DNA of 64,000 bases from GCA-2687025 sp964473525 (GCA_964473525.1 CAYYPK010000003.1:248001-312000); one strand, 5' to 3'; numbered from the stretch's first letter, positions 44,753 to 52,981 are shown. Numbers and translations: made by a program. The notes: a model not told the origin generated them from the sequence alone.

Positions 44753-46006
44753 CTACGGGTCAGGCGTGGTGTGGGCGTCTTCAAGCCCCAAGGCGGCGAG
44801 TAGCGTAAGCAGGCCGGTGACGCACACTGCTGCGAAAAGCCCGTCTAAGCCGCTAGTGGAGCCGCCTATCGCCCATCCCGCGATGGCGGGGAGGAAGGTC
44901 ATCGGCACGCTCACGGTGTTCAGGAACGCAATGTAGCTCGGCCGACGGTCGGGCGGGGCGGTCTCTACGACGAAGGCGTTGCGCGCGATGATGTTCCCCT
45001 GATGCGCGAACCCGAACAACGCCAGCGCGAGCAGGTAGATCGCGAGCGGGACCGTGAGGTCGACTCCAAGCCACGGAGGAGACCATGCTAACAGTTCGGG
45101 TACACGTGTAGCCGCAAGCACCGCTAGCGGACTGAGGGCGTACAGCGCGCCGACCCATACGAGGCAGATGCGATTCCCACGGCGCTCGCTCATCCAGCCC
45201 CAGAAGGGGCTCGACGCCAACTGGCTCGCCGAGGTGACGCCGATGAACACGCCAGCCATGCCGGACGCTCCGAGCCGCTCGATGCCGTATGGCACGTAGA
45301 ACGCGAGCGTGAGGCCGTTCGCGCGCATCAGGACTCTCAACGCGAGCAGCAGCCGGTAGTTGCGGTCGGCGCGTAGGTCGTCGAATCCACCCCGGATGAC
45401 TCCCGACAGGTTGCGCCGCTTGGGGGTCTTGGCCATCGGATCCTCGCGCGCGAGGAACATGACGAAGCCGCTGATGCCGGTGAGCGCCGCTCCCCCTGCC
45501 GCCAGCAGCGCGTAGTTGGTCGGAAAGCCCATGTGCCGGAGCGCTGGCTGCACGGCGAGGAAACCCCCGACGAGCGCCAGTACGCCGCCCAGGAGCGCGC
45601 GCCACGCCAGCAGCCCGCCTATCCGCCGCGGGTCGACCGTCTTGCCGATGATGTCCATGAAGGCGAGGCCACCGGCGCCATGCGCTACGCGGTATACGAG
45701 TGTCGCCAGGAAGAACACGGTCAGTCCGAGCGCGACGTTCGCCATGGTGAGCCATATGCCCGCCACGATTCCGACGAGCGAGACCGTCCGGGCGAGGTGC
45801 ATCACCACGAACGATGGCATTTTGCGGGGCCGGTGCTCGATGAGGCTACTCACGTAGAGCTGCGGCCCTAGCATCCCTGCCTCGTTCACGGTGGTGAGGA
45901 GGCCGACCAGCGCGTTGGACTGCGTCAGCTCGTAGACGTATCCAGCCAACACGAGCTGTGGATGTAGGAAGGACCGGCCGAGGCGGCCGATCGTGCCTGA
46001 CGCCAC
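44753..46006 (-). CDS. Major facilitator superfamily transporter
   Basis: Protein of at least 417 residues with about 11-12 transmembrane helices. The cytoplasmic loop after helix 2 is present as SSLIEHRPRKMP, and ASSPFWGWMSERRGNRIC is the matching loop in the second half. GTG 46006 is the first canonical start, but related permeases normally have an extra RNFxLGV segment here, and the frame upstream encodes exactly that (ARRNYALGV). An ATC at 46099-46097 with GGGGGA six bases upstream could be the true start, giving 31 more residues. The substrate is not predictable. It follows the membrane methyltransferase directly. Confidence 0.85.
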   Translation of the reverse strand: MASGTIGRLGRSFLHPQLVLAGYVYELTQSNALVGLLTTVNEAGMLGPQLYVSSLIEHRPRKMPSFVVMHLARTVSLVGIVAGIWLTMANVALGLTVFFLATLVYRVAHGAGGLAFMDIIGKTVDPRRIGGLLAWRALLGGVLALVGGFLAVQPALRHMGFPTNYALLAAGGAALTGISGFVMFLAREDPMAKTPKRRNLSGVIRGGFDDLRADRNYRLLLALRVLMRANGLTLAFYVPYGIERLGASGMAGVFIGVTSASQLASSPFWGWMSERRGNRICLVWVGALYALSPLAVLAATRVPELLAWSPPWLGVDLTVPLAIYLLALALFGFAHQGNIIARNAFVVETAPPDRRPSYIAFLNTVSVPMTFLPAIAGWAIGGSTSGLDGLFAAVCVTGLLTLLAALGLEDAHTTPDP

Positions 46007-46114
46007 GCCAAGGGCATAGTTGCGCCGCGCGTAGGGCCGCGCGTCGTGCGCGGCTTCGTCGCGTCGACCATCGCTGGATGCGCGCGCGTCGTCGCGGATA
46101 TGCCTTCCCCCGTG

Positions 46115-46966
46115 TCAGGAGTCGTCGGCGCGCCGCGCGATCAGGACGACGTTGCCTCGTCGTTCCTCGCAACGCTCGACCCGCATGCCGGCCTGCTGGA
46201 CAAGGCCCGCCCAATACTCGGGCGTGAGGCGCCGGCTCAGCCACCGCGACGCTGCGTAGCCGACGGGGGTCCACGCCAGGACGTTCGTCCACCCAGTGTG
46301 CGTCAGCTCGAACACGACGAGGCGCCCTTCCGGCCGCAGTATACGCGCCCACTCACGAAGCGCCGTGAGGCGGCGGTCGTCCGAGCGGCGGAGGCCTCCC
46401 TCGTGCAAGTGGAACAGCAGATATGCAGCGGTCACGATGTTCGCGCTGGCCGTCTGGACTCCGAGGCAGGTCGCGTCGGCGGTGACGAGCCGTACCCGTT
46501 CGCTCACGCCCTCAATCTCCGCGTTGCGGCGCGTACGGGCAGCCGAGTGCGCGAAGACGGGCGCGGATTTGTCGTAGGCGACCGCGCGGCCTCGGGCGCG
46601 CTTGGGCCAGATGTCGACGGCGACCACAGAGGCGGGGTCCAGCGCCTTCGCGAACTCGATGGCGAGCACGCCCCGCCCGGCGCCGATGTCCACGAGGCGG
46701 GACACCTCGCCATCAGCGAGCGATGCCGCTATCCGGCGCGCCCTCGCAACTCGCTCCTCGGGGAGCACGTAGACGCCGAGCCAGCAACCGAGCGCCTGAA
46801 GCAGGGAATAGCCTACGACTGCGGCGCCGACGACGCGCGCCCAACCCGCCGGAGCGCGCCACCACAGCAACGCGCCAAGTAGCGCCGGCACGCAGCAGAC
46901 AACGATGTAGGTCGGCAGGGCGTAGAAGCCGTAGCGAGGACGGGCGTCAGAGCCTTGACGGCTCAT
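46115..46966 (-). CDS. Membrane-anchored SAM-dependent methyltransferase
   Basis: Protein of 283 residues. Two N-terminal hydrophobic helices (about 12-35 and 43-70) anchor it, a layout seen in arsenite- and cyclopropane-unrelated membrane methyltransferases. Motif I is LVDIGAGRGVLAIEFAKAL, motif II VVAVDIWPKRARG, and a later part has ARILRPEGRLVVFEL. DIWPKR-type members include methylases acting on membrane or hydrophobic substrates. The stop is immediately followed in frame by the MFS gene region, so the two are one transcription unit. Acceptor unknown. Confidence 0.85.
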   Translation of the reverse strand: MSRQGSDARPRYGFYALPTYIVVCCVPALLGALLWWRAPAGWARVVGAAVVGYSLLQALGCWLGVYVLPEERVARARRIAASLADGEVSRLVDIGAGRGVLAIEFAKALDPASVVAVDIWPKRARGRAVAYDKSAPVFAHSAARTRRNAEIEGVSERVRLVTADATCLGVQTASANIVTAAYLLFHLHEGGLRRSDDRRLTALREWARILRPEGRLVVFELTHTGWTNVLAWTPVGYAASRWLSRRLTPEYWAGLVQQAGMRVERCEERRGNVVLIARRADDS

Positions 46967-47139
46967 GCGTGGCCACGCGCGGGGCCGCGCCTACGTGACT
47001 CTTCTCGGCGAGGAGGTCGTTCCATGCCGCGATTCTCCCAGCGGCAGTCCATCGCGCACAACCACCAGGGCGCAATCAGCGTCTACCACGTGACAGGCAT
47101 ACGGTCGGTTTTGGGTCTCTGTCTTGGGGTTTCTGGCTC

Positions 47140-47763
47140 ATGCGACTGGTCGCGCGCGGGATCCGTGCGGCGTACATGGTTCTGTTCCCAGTCGTGGCGC
47201 TGGGCGTGCTTCTTCCGCGCCTGGCGGTAGAGCTGTACCTGCGCTCGGATATCGGCGCGTGGGCCGCGCTTGGACTCAGCGTTCTCTGCATCGCGGTCGC
47301 CATGACGATCCACGTGCGCGTCTTGCTCAGGCGATTCCGCCGGCGTCCACATCTGGCGGTCGTCGCCGTTCTCGTCGTGGGCTATTGCGCGTACGCCGCG
47401 CTCAGCATCTCGGGCGCGAACGCGAAGACCCGCGAGACGTCGGACGAGATACCGACGCTGCACCCGTATCTGCGACTGGCGGTCGGAACCGCCCTCCTCG
47501 CGGACGACGCACTGCTGTTGACCGACGTGGCCCGCGAGCCGGACGACTACGACGAGATGGGACTGGCGACGCGCGCGTCTTCTCTGCACTATGTCCAGGG
47601 CGACGGGTATGCCCACGCGGTGGACATGCGCACGAAGGGCAGATCGGAGCTGCGGAACGGGCTGACGCGTCTGTATTTCCACGCTCTCGGCTTGCATACG
47701 GTGCGGCACGTGGGAACGGCGGACCATCTTCATGTTGCGCTGCCGCTGGGTGGGTCGCGGTAG
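47140..47763 (+). CDS. Membrane protein with C-terminal M15-peptidase-like histidine motif
   Basis: Protein of 207 residues. Three hydrophobic helices lie in residues 8-90. The C-terminal domain reads VQGDGYAHAVDMRTKGR and ends VGTADHLHVALP. This HxxD...HxH order resembles zinc sites of VanY/M15-type D,D-peptidases, but the domain is short and the match is from memory of motifs only. If correct it would be a periplasmic murein-related enzyme on a membrane anchor. No strong Shine-Dalgarno. Upstream of a sulfotransferase on the same strand, gap 92 bases. Confidence 0.6.
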   Translation: MRLVARGIRAAYMVLFPVVALGVLLPRLAVELYLRSDIGAWAALGLSVLCIAVAMTIHVRVLLRRFRRRPHLAVVAVLVVGYCAYAALSISGANAKTRETSDEIPTLHPYLRLAVGTALLADDALLLTDVAREPDDYDEMGLATRASSLHYVQGDGYAHAVDMRTKGRSELRNGLTRLYFHALGLHTVRHVGTADHLHVALPLGGSR

Positions 47764-47855
47764 CCGGGCGTTCTCGCCGGCCGCCCCGTGTGCCAGAATG
47801 TGGCGGCGCCGTCGCACCCACCGCCGCGCGGGGTCGCCCGCGGCCGGGAGACGCA

Positions 47856-49130
47856 GTGTCCACACTTCCCACGCGCCAACAGCTGCTGGCCATGAGCGAG
47901 TTCGACCGCACGAGCGCGCTAACCCCGGCCACACTGCGTATTCTCGGGCATGAGATCGGCGTGCCGCCCTCAGAGATCGACCTGGACGCGCCACTTGAGG
48001 CTCCACACCCCGCCTGGGAGTCAGCGGCTAATCGTGACTGGCGACGCACTCTCGACGAGTGCCTCATGTCCGCGCTGGGCCGTCAGTTCTACGTCTACGA
48101 GTTGTGGTCGCGTGAAGACGGTGGTTCCCTCGTCGACGAGCGGAGCACTCTCCGCGAGCTCATCAGCTATGTGCTCGAAGAGCTGTCACCACGGCCGATC
48201 AGCCCGCGTACTTTCGTGGATCCGTGCGAAGGCGCTCAATGGGAATTCGAGGCCCCGGTCGCTCCCGCCGTCGCTGACAGACTGCCTCCCGCCGTGTTCC
48301 TCCTGTCCTCGGCGCGATCCGGGTCGACGCTCACGCGCGTCATGTTGCACGGGAACCCGAGCCTCTTCGCGGCGCCGGAGCTGTACCTGCTTATGTGGGA
48401 CACTCTATCCGCGCGACGGCGTGACATGCTCTCCCACGGCTACGAGTGGTTCGACCGCGGATTCCGCGCCACACTGGTGGAACTTGGGCTCGCGACCGAG
48501 GCCGATCTCGATGCTACGCTCGCGCGCCTCGTGGGTACCGATACACCCGTGCGCGAGGCGTATCGCATATTGCAGGACGCCGTCGCGCCCCGCCTGCTGG
48601 TCGACAAGACGCCGCCGTACGCGCTCAGCCCGCGCGTGCTGGCGCAGGCCGAAGCGATATTCACGTCTCCGAAGTACATCTGCCTGACACGCCACCCCAT
48701 AGCGGTCATCGAGTCGTGGGGGCGGATGAAGTTCCACGGCACGCTCTTCGGGCGGCATCTGGGCGTCTGGGACGACGACCCGTATCGCTACGCGGAGAAG
48801 TGGTGGGCGGCGACGTACAGCAACCTGCGGGCGTTCAGCGCGACGGTTCCGTCCGACCGTGTGCTGTGGGCCGCTTTCGAGGACGTCCTCAAGCGACCGG
48901 CTTTCACCTGCGCGCGCATCAGCGAGTTTCTCGGCGTGGAGTATGACGACAGGATGACGCGTCCCTACGCGGACGACCGCATGCAGGCGGAGCATGGCGA
49001 CCCGAACCTGCGCGTGCGGCGGGAGCTCGACGCGTCCCTGGCGGACGCGTGGCGCGCGCACGCCCCTGAGATGAGACTCAGCGAATTCACGCGGGCGCTC
49101 GCGCGGGATCTCGGGTACGACGATGTGTGA
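47856..49130 (+). CDS. Sulfotransferase family protein with N-terminal extension
   Basis: Protein of 424 residues. The PAPS-binding 5'-phosphosulfate loop is FLLSSARSGSTLTRVML (about 147-163), and the 3'-phosphate region is YICLTRHPIAVIESW. It belongs to the Sulfotransfer_3-like group acting on polysaccharides, lipids or peptides. The first 140 residues are an extra helical domain with ELISYVLEEL that I do not recognise; a carrier-protein-like fold is one possibility. Start GTG 47856 has GGGAG five bases upstream; the frame before it (to 47124) overlaps another gene and is rejected. Confidence 0.85.
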   Translation: MSTLPTRQQLLAMSEFDRTSALTPATLRILGHEIGVPPSEIDLDAPLEAPHPAWESAANRDWRRTLDECLMSALGRQFYVYELWSREDGGSLVDERSTLRELISYVLEELSPRPISPRTFVDPCEGAQWEFEAPVAPAVADRLPPAVFLLSSARSGSTLTRVMLHGNPSLFAAPELYLLMWDTLSARRRDMLSHGYEWFDRGFRATLVELGLATEADLDATLARLVGTDTPVREAYRILQDAVAPRLLVDKTPPYALSPRVLAQAEAIFTSPKYICLTRHPIAVIESWGRMKFHGTLFGRHLGVWDDDPYRYAEKWWAATYSNLRAFSATVPSDRVLWAAFEDVLKRPAFTCARISEFLGVEYDDRMTRPYADDRMQAEHGDPNLRVRRELDASLADAWRAHAPEMRLSEFTRALARDLGYDDV

Positions 49131-49166
49131 CACATACTGCGGGCCGCTCTGCGCGAATGGCCCGAA

Positions 49167-49210
49167 CCCCCATCCTAGCCTTCCCCCTTTACGAAAGGGG
49201 GAAGGAACTG
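49167..49210. repeat. Dispersed hairpin repeat, copy 2
   Basis: CCTTCCCCCTTT (49179-49190), loop ACG, AAAGGGGGAAGG (49194-49205): a perfect 12-bp stem. Flanks CCCCATCCTAG and AACTG match those of copy 1 at 3630-3666. It too lies between convergent genes, and could terminate both. T-rich runs are part of the stem rather than following it. Confidence 0.75.
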
Positions 49211-49299
49211 CGCCAGCGACGGACGACGCGGGAGCTCGGGTATGACGGTGTGTGAGTCGGCCGACATCGCGACGGGACGCATCTCTACTCGTCTGCCCG

Positions 49300-50307
49300 T
49301 CAGTTCTGCTGTAGGCGCCGTAGCCGCGAGCGCCGTATCGCCAGTATGTAGACCACATCGCCGACCACGACGAAGACGATTCCGGCGATGAGCAACGGTT
49401 GCAGCAAGCCCTCGGGAAGGAAGGCGCGGAAGCCGCGGCAGACGGCGACGATCACGACGCCGACGCCCAGGAGAGTCACACCGGCCGTCTTGTGAGTGTC
49501 GCCTGCGGCGTCCTTGGTAAGTTTGAGCACCCGCGCCAGGCGTAGCAGGCGCAGGAAGCGTATGACGCGCGCGAACCGGACCACGCGCAGACCCCTCGCG
49601 AGCTTCACGTAAGGCATCGCCGCCCACGTGAGGAGCACCGGGGCGATGGCGATGGCGTCGATCAACCCGCGCCAGCTCAGCACGTACTTCCGGGTCGGCT
49701 TCGAGACGTACGCGTTCGCCGCGTATTCGAGGATGAACACCGTCGTCACGAACACCTCCTCAATCTTGAGGAGCGGCTCGTAGTCCAAGAGGATGACGAT
49801 GATGGAGAACAGCGTCACGACCAGGATGAAGTTGCTCACGACCCAATAGAGGTGAGACTCCTGGTCAGCGAACGCCTCGTGGAGGAGCGCGTCGAAGCGC
49901 GCCTTCAGCGTGGCGGCTGGATCGGCGCCGGGCGCTACGTCGCCACCAGCCTGGCGCAGACGATGAATCTGCGCGCGCCGCATCGCCAGCATGTAGACGA
50001 CGACGCCGACCACGACAGTGGTGATTCCGACAATGAGCAGCGGCTGCAGAGCGGCTTCGGGAAGGCTTTCGCGGAAGCCGCGGCCGACCGCGACCACCAC
50101 CACGCCCGCGCCCAGGACAGCCACGCCCAGGATCTTGTGAGGGTCGCCCCCGGCGTCCTTGGTGAGCTTCAGCACGCGCGCCAGGCGTAGGAGGCGCAGG
50201 AAGCGTAGGAGGCGCCCGTACCTGACCATCCGAAGGCCTCGGAAGACCTTAGAGTTGCGGCAGCGCGATCCAAGTGAGTAGAGCAGGAGCGATGGCGAGG
50301 GCGTCAA
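49300..50307 (-). CDS. Voltage-sensor-like membrane protein, larger fragment (module 1 C-half plus module 2)
   Basis: The useful part reads from about 50248 down. It holds the second half of one module (S4-like GLRMVRYGRLLRFLRLLRLARVL, two more helices) and then a full second module: LKARFDALLHEAFADQESHLYW, helices S1-S3, then GLRVVRFARVIRFLRLLRLA with arginine at every third place, and two closing helices. Both helix pairs lack a K-channel TVGYG or other filter between them. The N-terminal 12-15 residues are nonsense produced by the frame; the real N-terminus is the fragment at 50249-50629. Together they make one gene with a one-base frameshift near 50251. Confidence 0.72.
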   Translation of the reverse strand: MTPSPSLLLYSLGSRCRNSKVFRGLRMVRYGRLLRFLRLLRLARVLKLTKDAGGDPHKILGVAVLGAGVVVVAVGRGFRESLPEAALQPLLIVGITTVVVGVVVYMLAMRRAQIHRLRQAGGDVAPGADPAATLKARFDALLHEAFADQESHLYWVVSNFILVVTLFSIIVILLDYEPLLKIEEVFVTTVFILEYAANAYVSKPTRKYVLSWRGLIDAIAIAPVLLTWAAMPYVKLARGLRVVRFARVIRFLRLLRLARVLKLTKDAAGDTHKTAGVTLLGVGVVIVAVCRGFRAFLPEGLLQPLLIAGIVFVVVGDVVYILAIRRSRLRRLQQN

Positions 50308-50629
50308 TGAGGCCTCGGAAGCTCAGAATGTACTTCCGGGCCGGCTTGGTGACATACACGTTCGCCGCGTATTCGAGGATGAACACCGTCGTCACGATGG
50401 TCTCCTCGAGCCTGAGGAGCGGCTCGTAGTCCAGAATGATGACGATGATGGAGAACAGCGTCACGACCAGGATGAAGTTGCTCACGACCCAGTAGAGGTG
50501 AGACTCCTGGTCAGCAAACGCCTCGTGTAGAAGCGCATCGAAGCGGGATTTGAGGCTGCCTCGCGGCTCCATACGGGGCATCATCCGACCGTGGTGGACG
50601 GCTACGTGGCGGCGGTTGGAGGGCGCCAC
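50249..50629 (-). CDS. Voltage-sensor-like membrane protein, N-terminal fragment (frameshifted)
   Basis: Fragment of up to 126 residues. From LKSRFDALLHEAFADQESHLYW on it is almost identical to the start of the module inside 49300-50307, with helices VVSNFILVVTLFSIIVIILDY and VTTVFILEYAANVYV. It stops at a TAA (50251-50249) after WIALPQL; reading one base further on, AAGGTCTTCCGAGG continues as KVFRGLRMV in the next ORF, exactly as the paralogous module does. So this is the front of the same gene. The true start may be the ATG at 50572 or 50584. Confidence 0.7.
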   Translation of the reverse strand: MAPSNRRHVAVHHGRMMPRMEPRGSLKSRFDALLHEAFADQESHLYWVVSNFILVVTLFSIIVIILDYEPLLRLEETIVTTVFILEYAANVYVTKPARKYILSFRGLIDALAIAPALLTWIALPQL

Positions 50630-50661
50630 GAGTCGTCATTGGTGAGTTCTGGGATCGCCGG

Positions 50662-51426
50662 TCAAAGAGCTGCGAGCTTGGCGACCATCCAATCGTACGC
50701 GATCTCGCGCGACTCTGGCGTGAGCCCGTGTCCCTCCTCATGGAAATGCAGGCGGAACTCGTCGGCGGCCCCCGCGCTCTCCCACGCGTGCTTGGACTTG
50801 TCGTAGAGCTCCTGCGTGGCTTCGACAGGGTCTTGTCGCTCCGTCACGCCGTTGATCATCAGGAAGGGCCGCGGCGCGATGAGGCGGAACAGGTCGTACG
50901 TCTCGATGCCGTGCTTCAGCACGTCGGGCAGGTAGTTCATATAGCAGTGGATGATGGGCGGCGAGAAAAGCGCCTTGTAGGTGTAGAAGCTGGAGATGCC
51001 GCAGAGGACGCGCAGTCGCTTCTCCGCCATCGCCGAAAGCCAGGTGTGACCGGAGCCCATCGAGATGCCGATCGCCCCGATGCGGTCACCGTCGACGAAG
51101 TCGAGCGATTGCAGCACGTCGCACTGACGGATGGCGTCCCACACGTACTGACCCGCCATGCAACGCCCCTCCGCCATGAGACGCATGGCGACGACGCGCT
51201 CGTACATCATGCCGGACGGTTCTCCACCTGGATTCTGCCGTGGTCCCCAGCAGATGGCGTCGCCGCACAGCACGACGATGCCGCGCTCCGCCAGCCCAGG
51301 CCCCAAGCACGGCTTGCCGTCCTCGACGTCGACTCCCGCCGTCGATTTCTTGCCCATGTCCCATGCGCCGTGGCCGTGGAAGGCCAGCGCGGCGGGCATG
51401 CGGCCGGAGTTGGTCTTCGGCTTCAA
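50662..51426 (-). CDS. Alpha/beta hydrolase (dienelactone hydrolase/acetyl-xylan-esterase type), main fragment
   Basis: At least 254 residues with the hydrolase triad: nucleophile in GAIGISMGSGHTW (GxSxG), aspartate likely in NGVTERQDPVEA, histidine in FHEEGHGLTPES. The LAFHGHGAWDMGK oxyanion strand and the WDAIRQCDVLQSLDFVDGDR helix are typical of esterases related to glucuronoyl or acetyl xylan esterases. The frame is open upstream to about 51510 and encodes DEEDCGSFTRALIAW and VEGYLLKPK, which belongs to the protein; the first 28 residues lie in another frame (next entry). Presumably one gene damaged by a one-base deletion near 51513. Confidence 0.78.
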   Translation of the reverse strand: MKPKTNSGRMPAALAFHGHGAWDMGKKSTAGVDVEDGKPCLGPGLAERGIVVLCGDAICWGPRQNPGGEPSGMMYERVVAMRLMAEGRCMAGQYVWDAIRQCDVLQSLDFVDGDRIGAIGISMGSGHTWLSAMAEKRLRVLCGISSFYTYKALFSPPIIHCYMNYLPDVLKHGIETYDLFRLIAPRPFLMINGVTERQDPVEATQELYDKSKHAWESAGAADEFRLHFHEEGHGLTPESREIAYDWMVAKLAAL

Positions 51427-51593
51427 GAGGTAGCCCTCGACGCGTTCGGCAGCGTCGTTGTTCCACGCGATGAGGGCGCGGGTGAACGAGCCGCAGTCCT
51501 CCTCGTCGAAATCTCGAGTTCGAGCGGCACAGGCTCAGGGAACGCTCCGAGAATGTCGAGGTACGTCGACTGGAGTTCGCCCAGGTCCATCAT
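51423..51593 (-). pseudogene. N-terminal fragment of the alpha/beta hydrolase gene
   Basis: ATG 51593 with GGAGG seven bases upstream starts MMDLGELQSTYLDILGAFPE and then PVPLELE; the frame then degenerates to arginine/serine-rich sequence and ends at 51423. After ELE (about 51513) the other frame reads DFDEEDCGSFTRAL and runs on into the hydrolase at 50662-51426. A missing G (GAGGATTTC to GAGATTTC) would explain the break. Confidence 0.72.
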
Positions 51594-51750
51594 ATGCGGT
51601 CCTCCCAAGAGCGCTGTGGGGCATCGGGTGCAAAGCGATCATACCTTGGACCGCGGCTGGATTCAGCATCCACCCGAGCCTCGCCCAAACCCACGCGTGC
51701 GCTGGGCGCGGCATACCTGCTACGATCCGGTGGTGGTCGGTGGCGACAAC

Positions 51751-52215
51751 ATGCAGGCGCGTATGCCAGAATCCGTGATTTCAGCTTCCCGTCTCATCCA
51801 TGCGCCGGCGGCGCGTGTGTACGCGATCCTCGCCGACTACCGCGAAGGACATCCGCGCATCCTGCCCGAACACAGGTTTACGAACTTCGTCGTCGAGTCG
51901 GGCGGAGTAGGCGCGGGCACGGTTGTCGCCTTCGACATGCGCGTGCTCGGCAGGCGTCAGCGGTTCAGGGCGACGGTATCGGAACCAGAGCCCGGCGCGG
52001 TCCTGGTGGAGACCAGCGACAACGGCGCCGTCACGACGTTCACGGTGGCCGCCGAGGAAGGTGGCGACTCGTGCGAGGTCACGATCGACACGCGGATAGA
52101 CACCCGGCGCGGCCCGCTGGGGCGACTGGAAGCGTGGCTCGCATCACGCATGCTGCTCCCTATCTACGAGGAGGAGCTGGAGCTGCTGGGCGCCGTGGCA
52201 GCATCCAGCGACTGA
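51751..52215 (+). CDS. SRPBCC (START/Bet v1-like) family protein
   Basis: Protein of 154 residues. It begins with the family opener VISASRLIHAPAARVYAILADY and shows the single beta-grip with a long C-terminal helix (GRLEAWLASRMLLPIYEEELELL). Members of this polyketide-cyclase-like family bind hydrophobic ligands. A much longer open frame upstream (from 50728) is antisense to the hydrolase and is rejected. ATG 51751 or 51763 may be the start. Ligand unknown. Confidence 0.83.
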   Translation: MQARMPESVISASRLIHAPAARVYAILADYREGHPRILPEHRFTNFVVESGGVGAGTVVAFDMRVLGRRQRFRATVSEPEPGAVLVETSDNGAVTTFTVAAEEGGDSCEVTIDTRIDTRRGPLGRLEAWLASRMLLPIYEEELELLGAVAASSD

Positions 52216-52302
52216 CATAGCCGACCGTCACCCCGCCTGGATAGGGGCCAAGGGACGTCCTCTCGACAGGCGATGGTAACGCACAGGGCCGCGTCCAACG
52301 GT

Positions 52303-52383
52303 CTGCCACTCTGAACGCAGTGAAGAGTCTCCCGGCGTGGTCGGCGGGGAGATTCTTCGTCGCTTCGCTCCTCAGAATGACAG
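52303..52383. repeat. Dispersed palindromic repeat, copy 2
   Basis: This 81-base element, CTGCCACTCTGAACGCAGTG to TCGCTCCTCAGAATGACAG, is the reverse complement of copy 1 (7288-7399) with a shorter centre. The ends are inverted repeats. It lies in the 368-base gap 52216-52583 between the SRPBCC gene and the pentapeptide-TIR gene; nothing else is recognised in that gap. Confidence 0.75.
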
Positions 52384-52583
52384 CCTGGGGCGGCATCCGA
52401 GGCGGCACCAGCGTGTGTGAGTCACCCGCGTCGTCCCACGCCCTTGTAAGCGCGATGCCGCGCGGGCAGGCAGTTCTCTGTTGTCGCACGTCCTGCTATA
52501 TGTAACGGTGTTCGCGCCGTCCACGATGGGGCCGGGCGCTCCGACCGGATCGCCCAGCCGCACTCTTAACATGGGAATAGGGC

Positions 52584-52811
52584 ATGGCGAACGAGGAACA
52601 CGTCGCGATCCTGAAACAGGGCGTAGAGGAGTGGAACGCGTGGCGCGAGGGAAACCCCGGGACGGTGCCGAATCTGAGTAACGCCGTTCTGGATGGGGCG
52701 TCTCTTGTCGCGCCGCGGTGGAGCGGCGTGTGGATGCCCGGCGCGAATCTGAGCGAGGCGAATCTACGTGGCGCGAGCCTGCTCGACGCGAATCTGGTCG
52801 GTATTAACTGA
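52584..52811 (+). CDS. Pentapeptide-repeat part of a broken pentapeptide-TIR gene
   Basis: Fragment of 75 residues, MANEEHVAILKQGVEEWNAW then LSNAVLDGASLVAPRW and pentapeptide repeats (ANLSEANLRGASLLDANLVG). It ends at TGA 52809-52811. In the next frame the repeat pattern continues without a gap (LTRADLNGASLYNANLSG), reaching the TIR ORF. Inserting one base near 52808 (AACTG to AACCTG) restores a single reading frame through to 53587. Confidence 0.8.
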   Translation: MANEEHVAILKQGVEEWNAWREGNPGTVPNLSNAVLDGASLVAPRWSGVWMPGANLSEANLRGASLLDANLVGIN

Positions 52812-52981
52812 CCCGTGCAGACCTGAACGGTGCGTCCCTATACAACGCGAATCTGAGCGGCACGATTCTGCGCGACGCAACTCTCACCGGTGGGTGGCTA
52901 CTGGAGACGGACTTCAAGGGCGCGCAGCTGCGTGGCGCGGACATCACCGGTGCGGTTCTGCACGCCACGACGTTCGCGCGC

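Noticed and set aside
50249..50257. Programmed +1 frameshift (CTC TAA G) in the channel-like gene
   Set aside because: Unlike the prfB site, the slipped codon would pair poorly and no internal Shine-Dalgarno is seen; an indel is simpler.
50728..51750. N-terminal extension of the SRPBCC gene
   Set aside because: It is antisense to the hydrolase; the SRPBCC fold starts after 51751.
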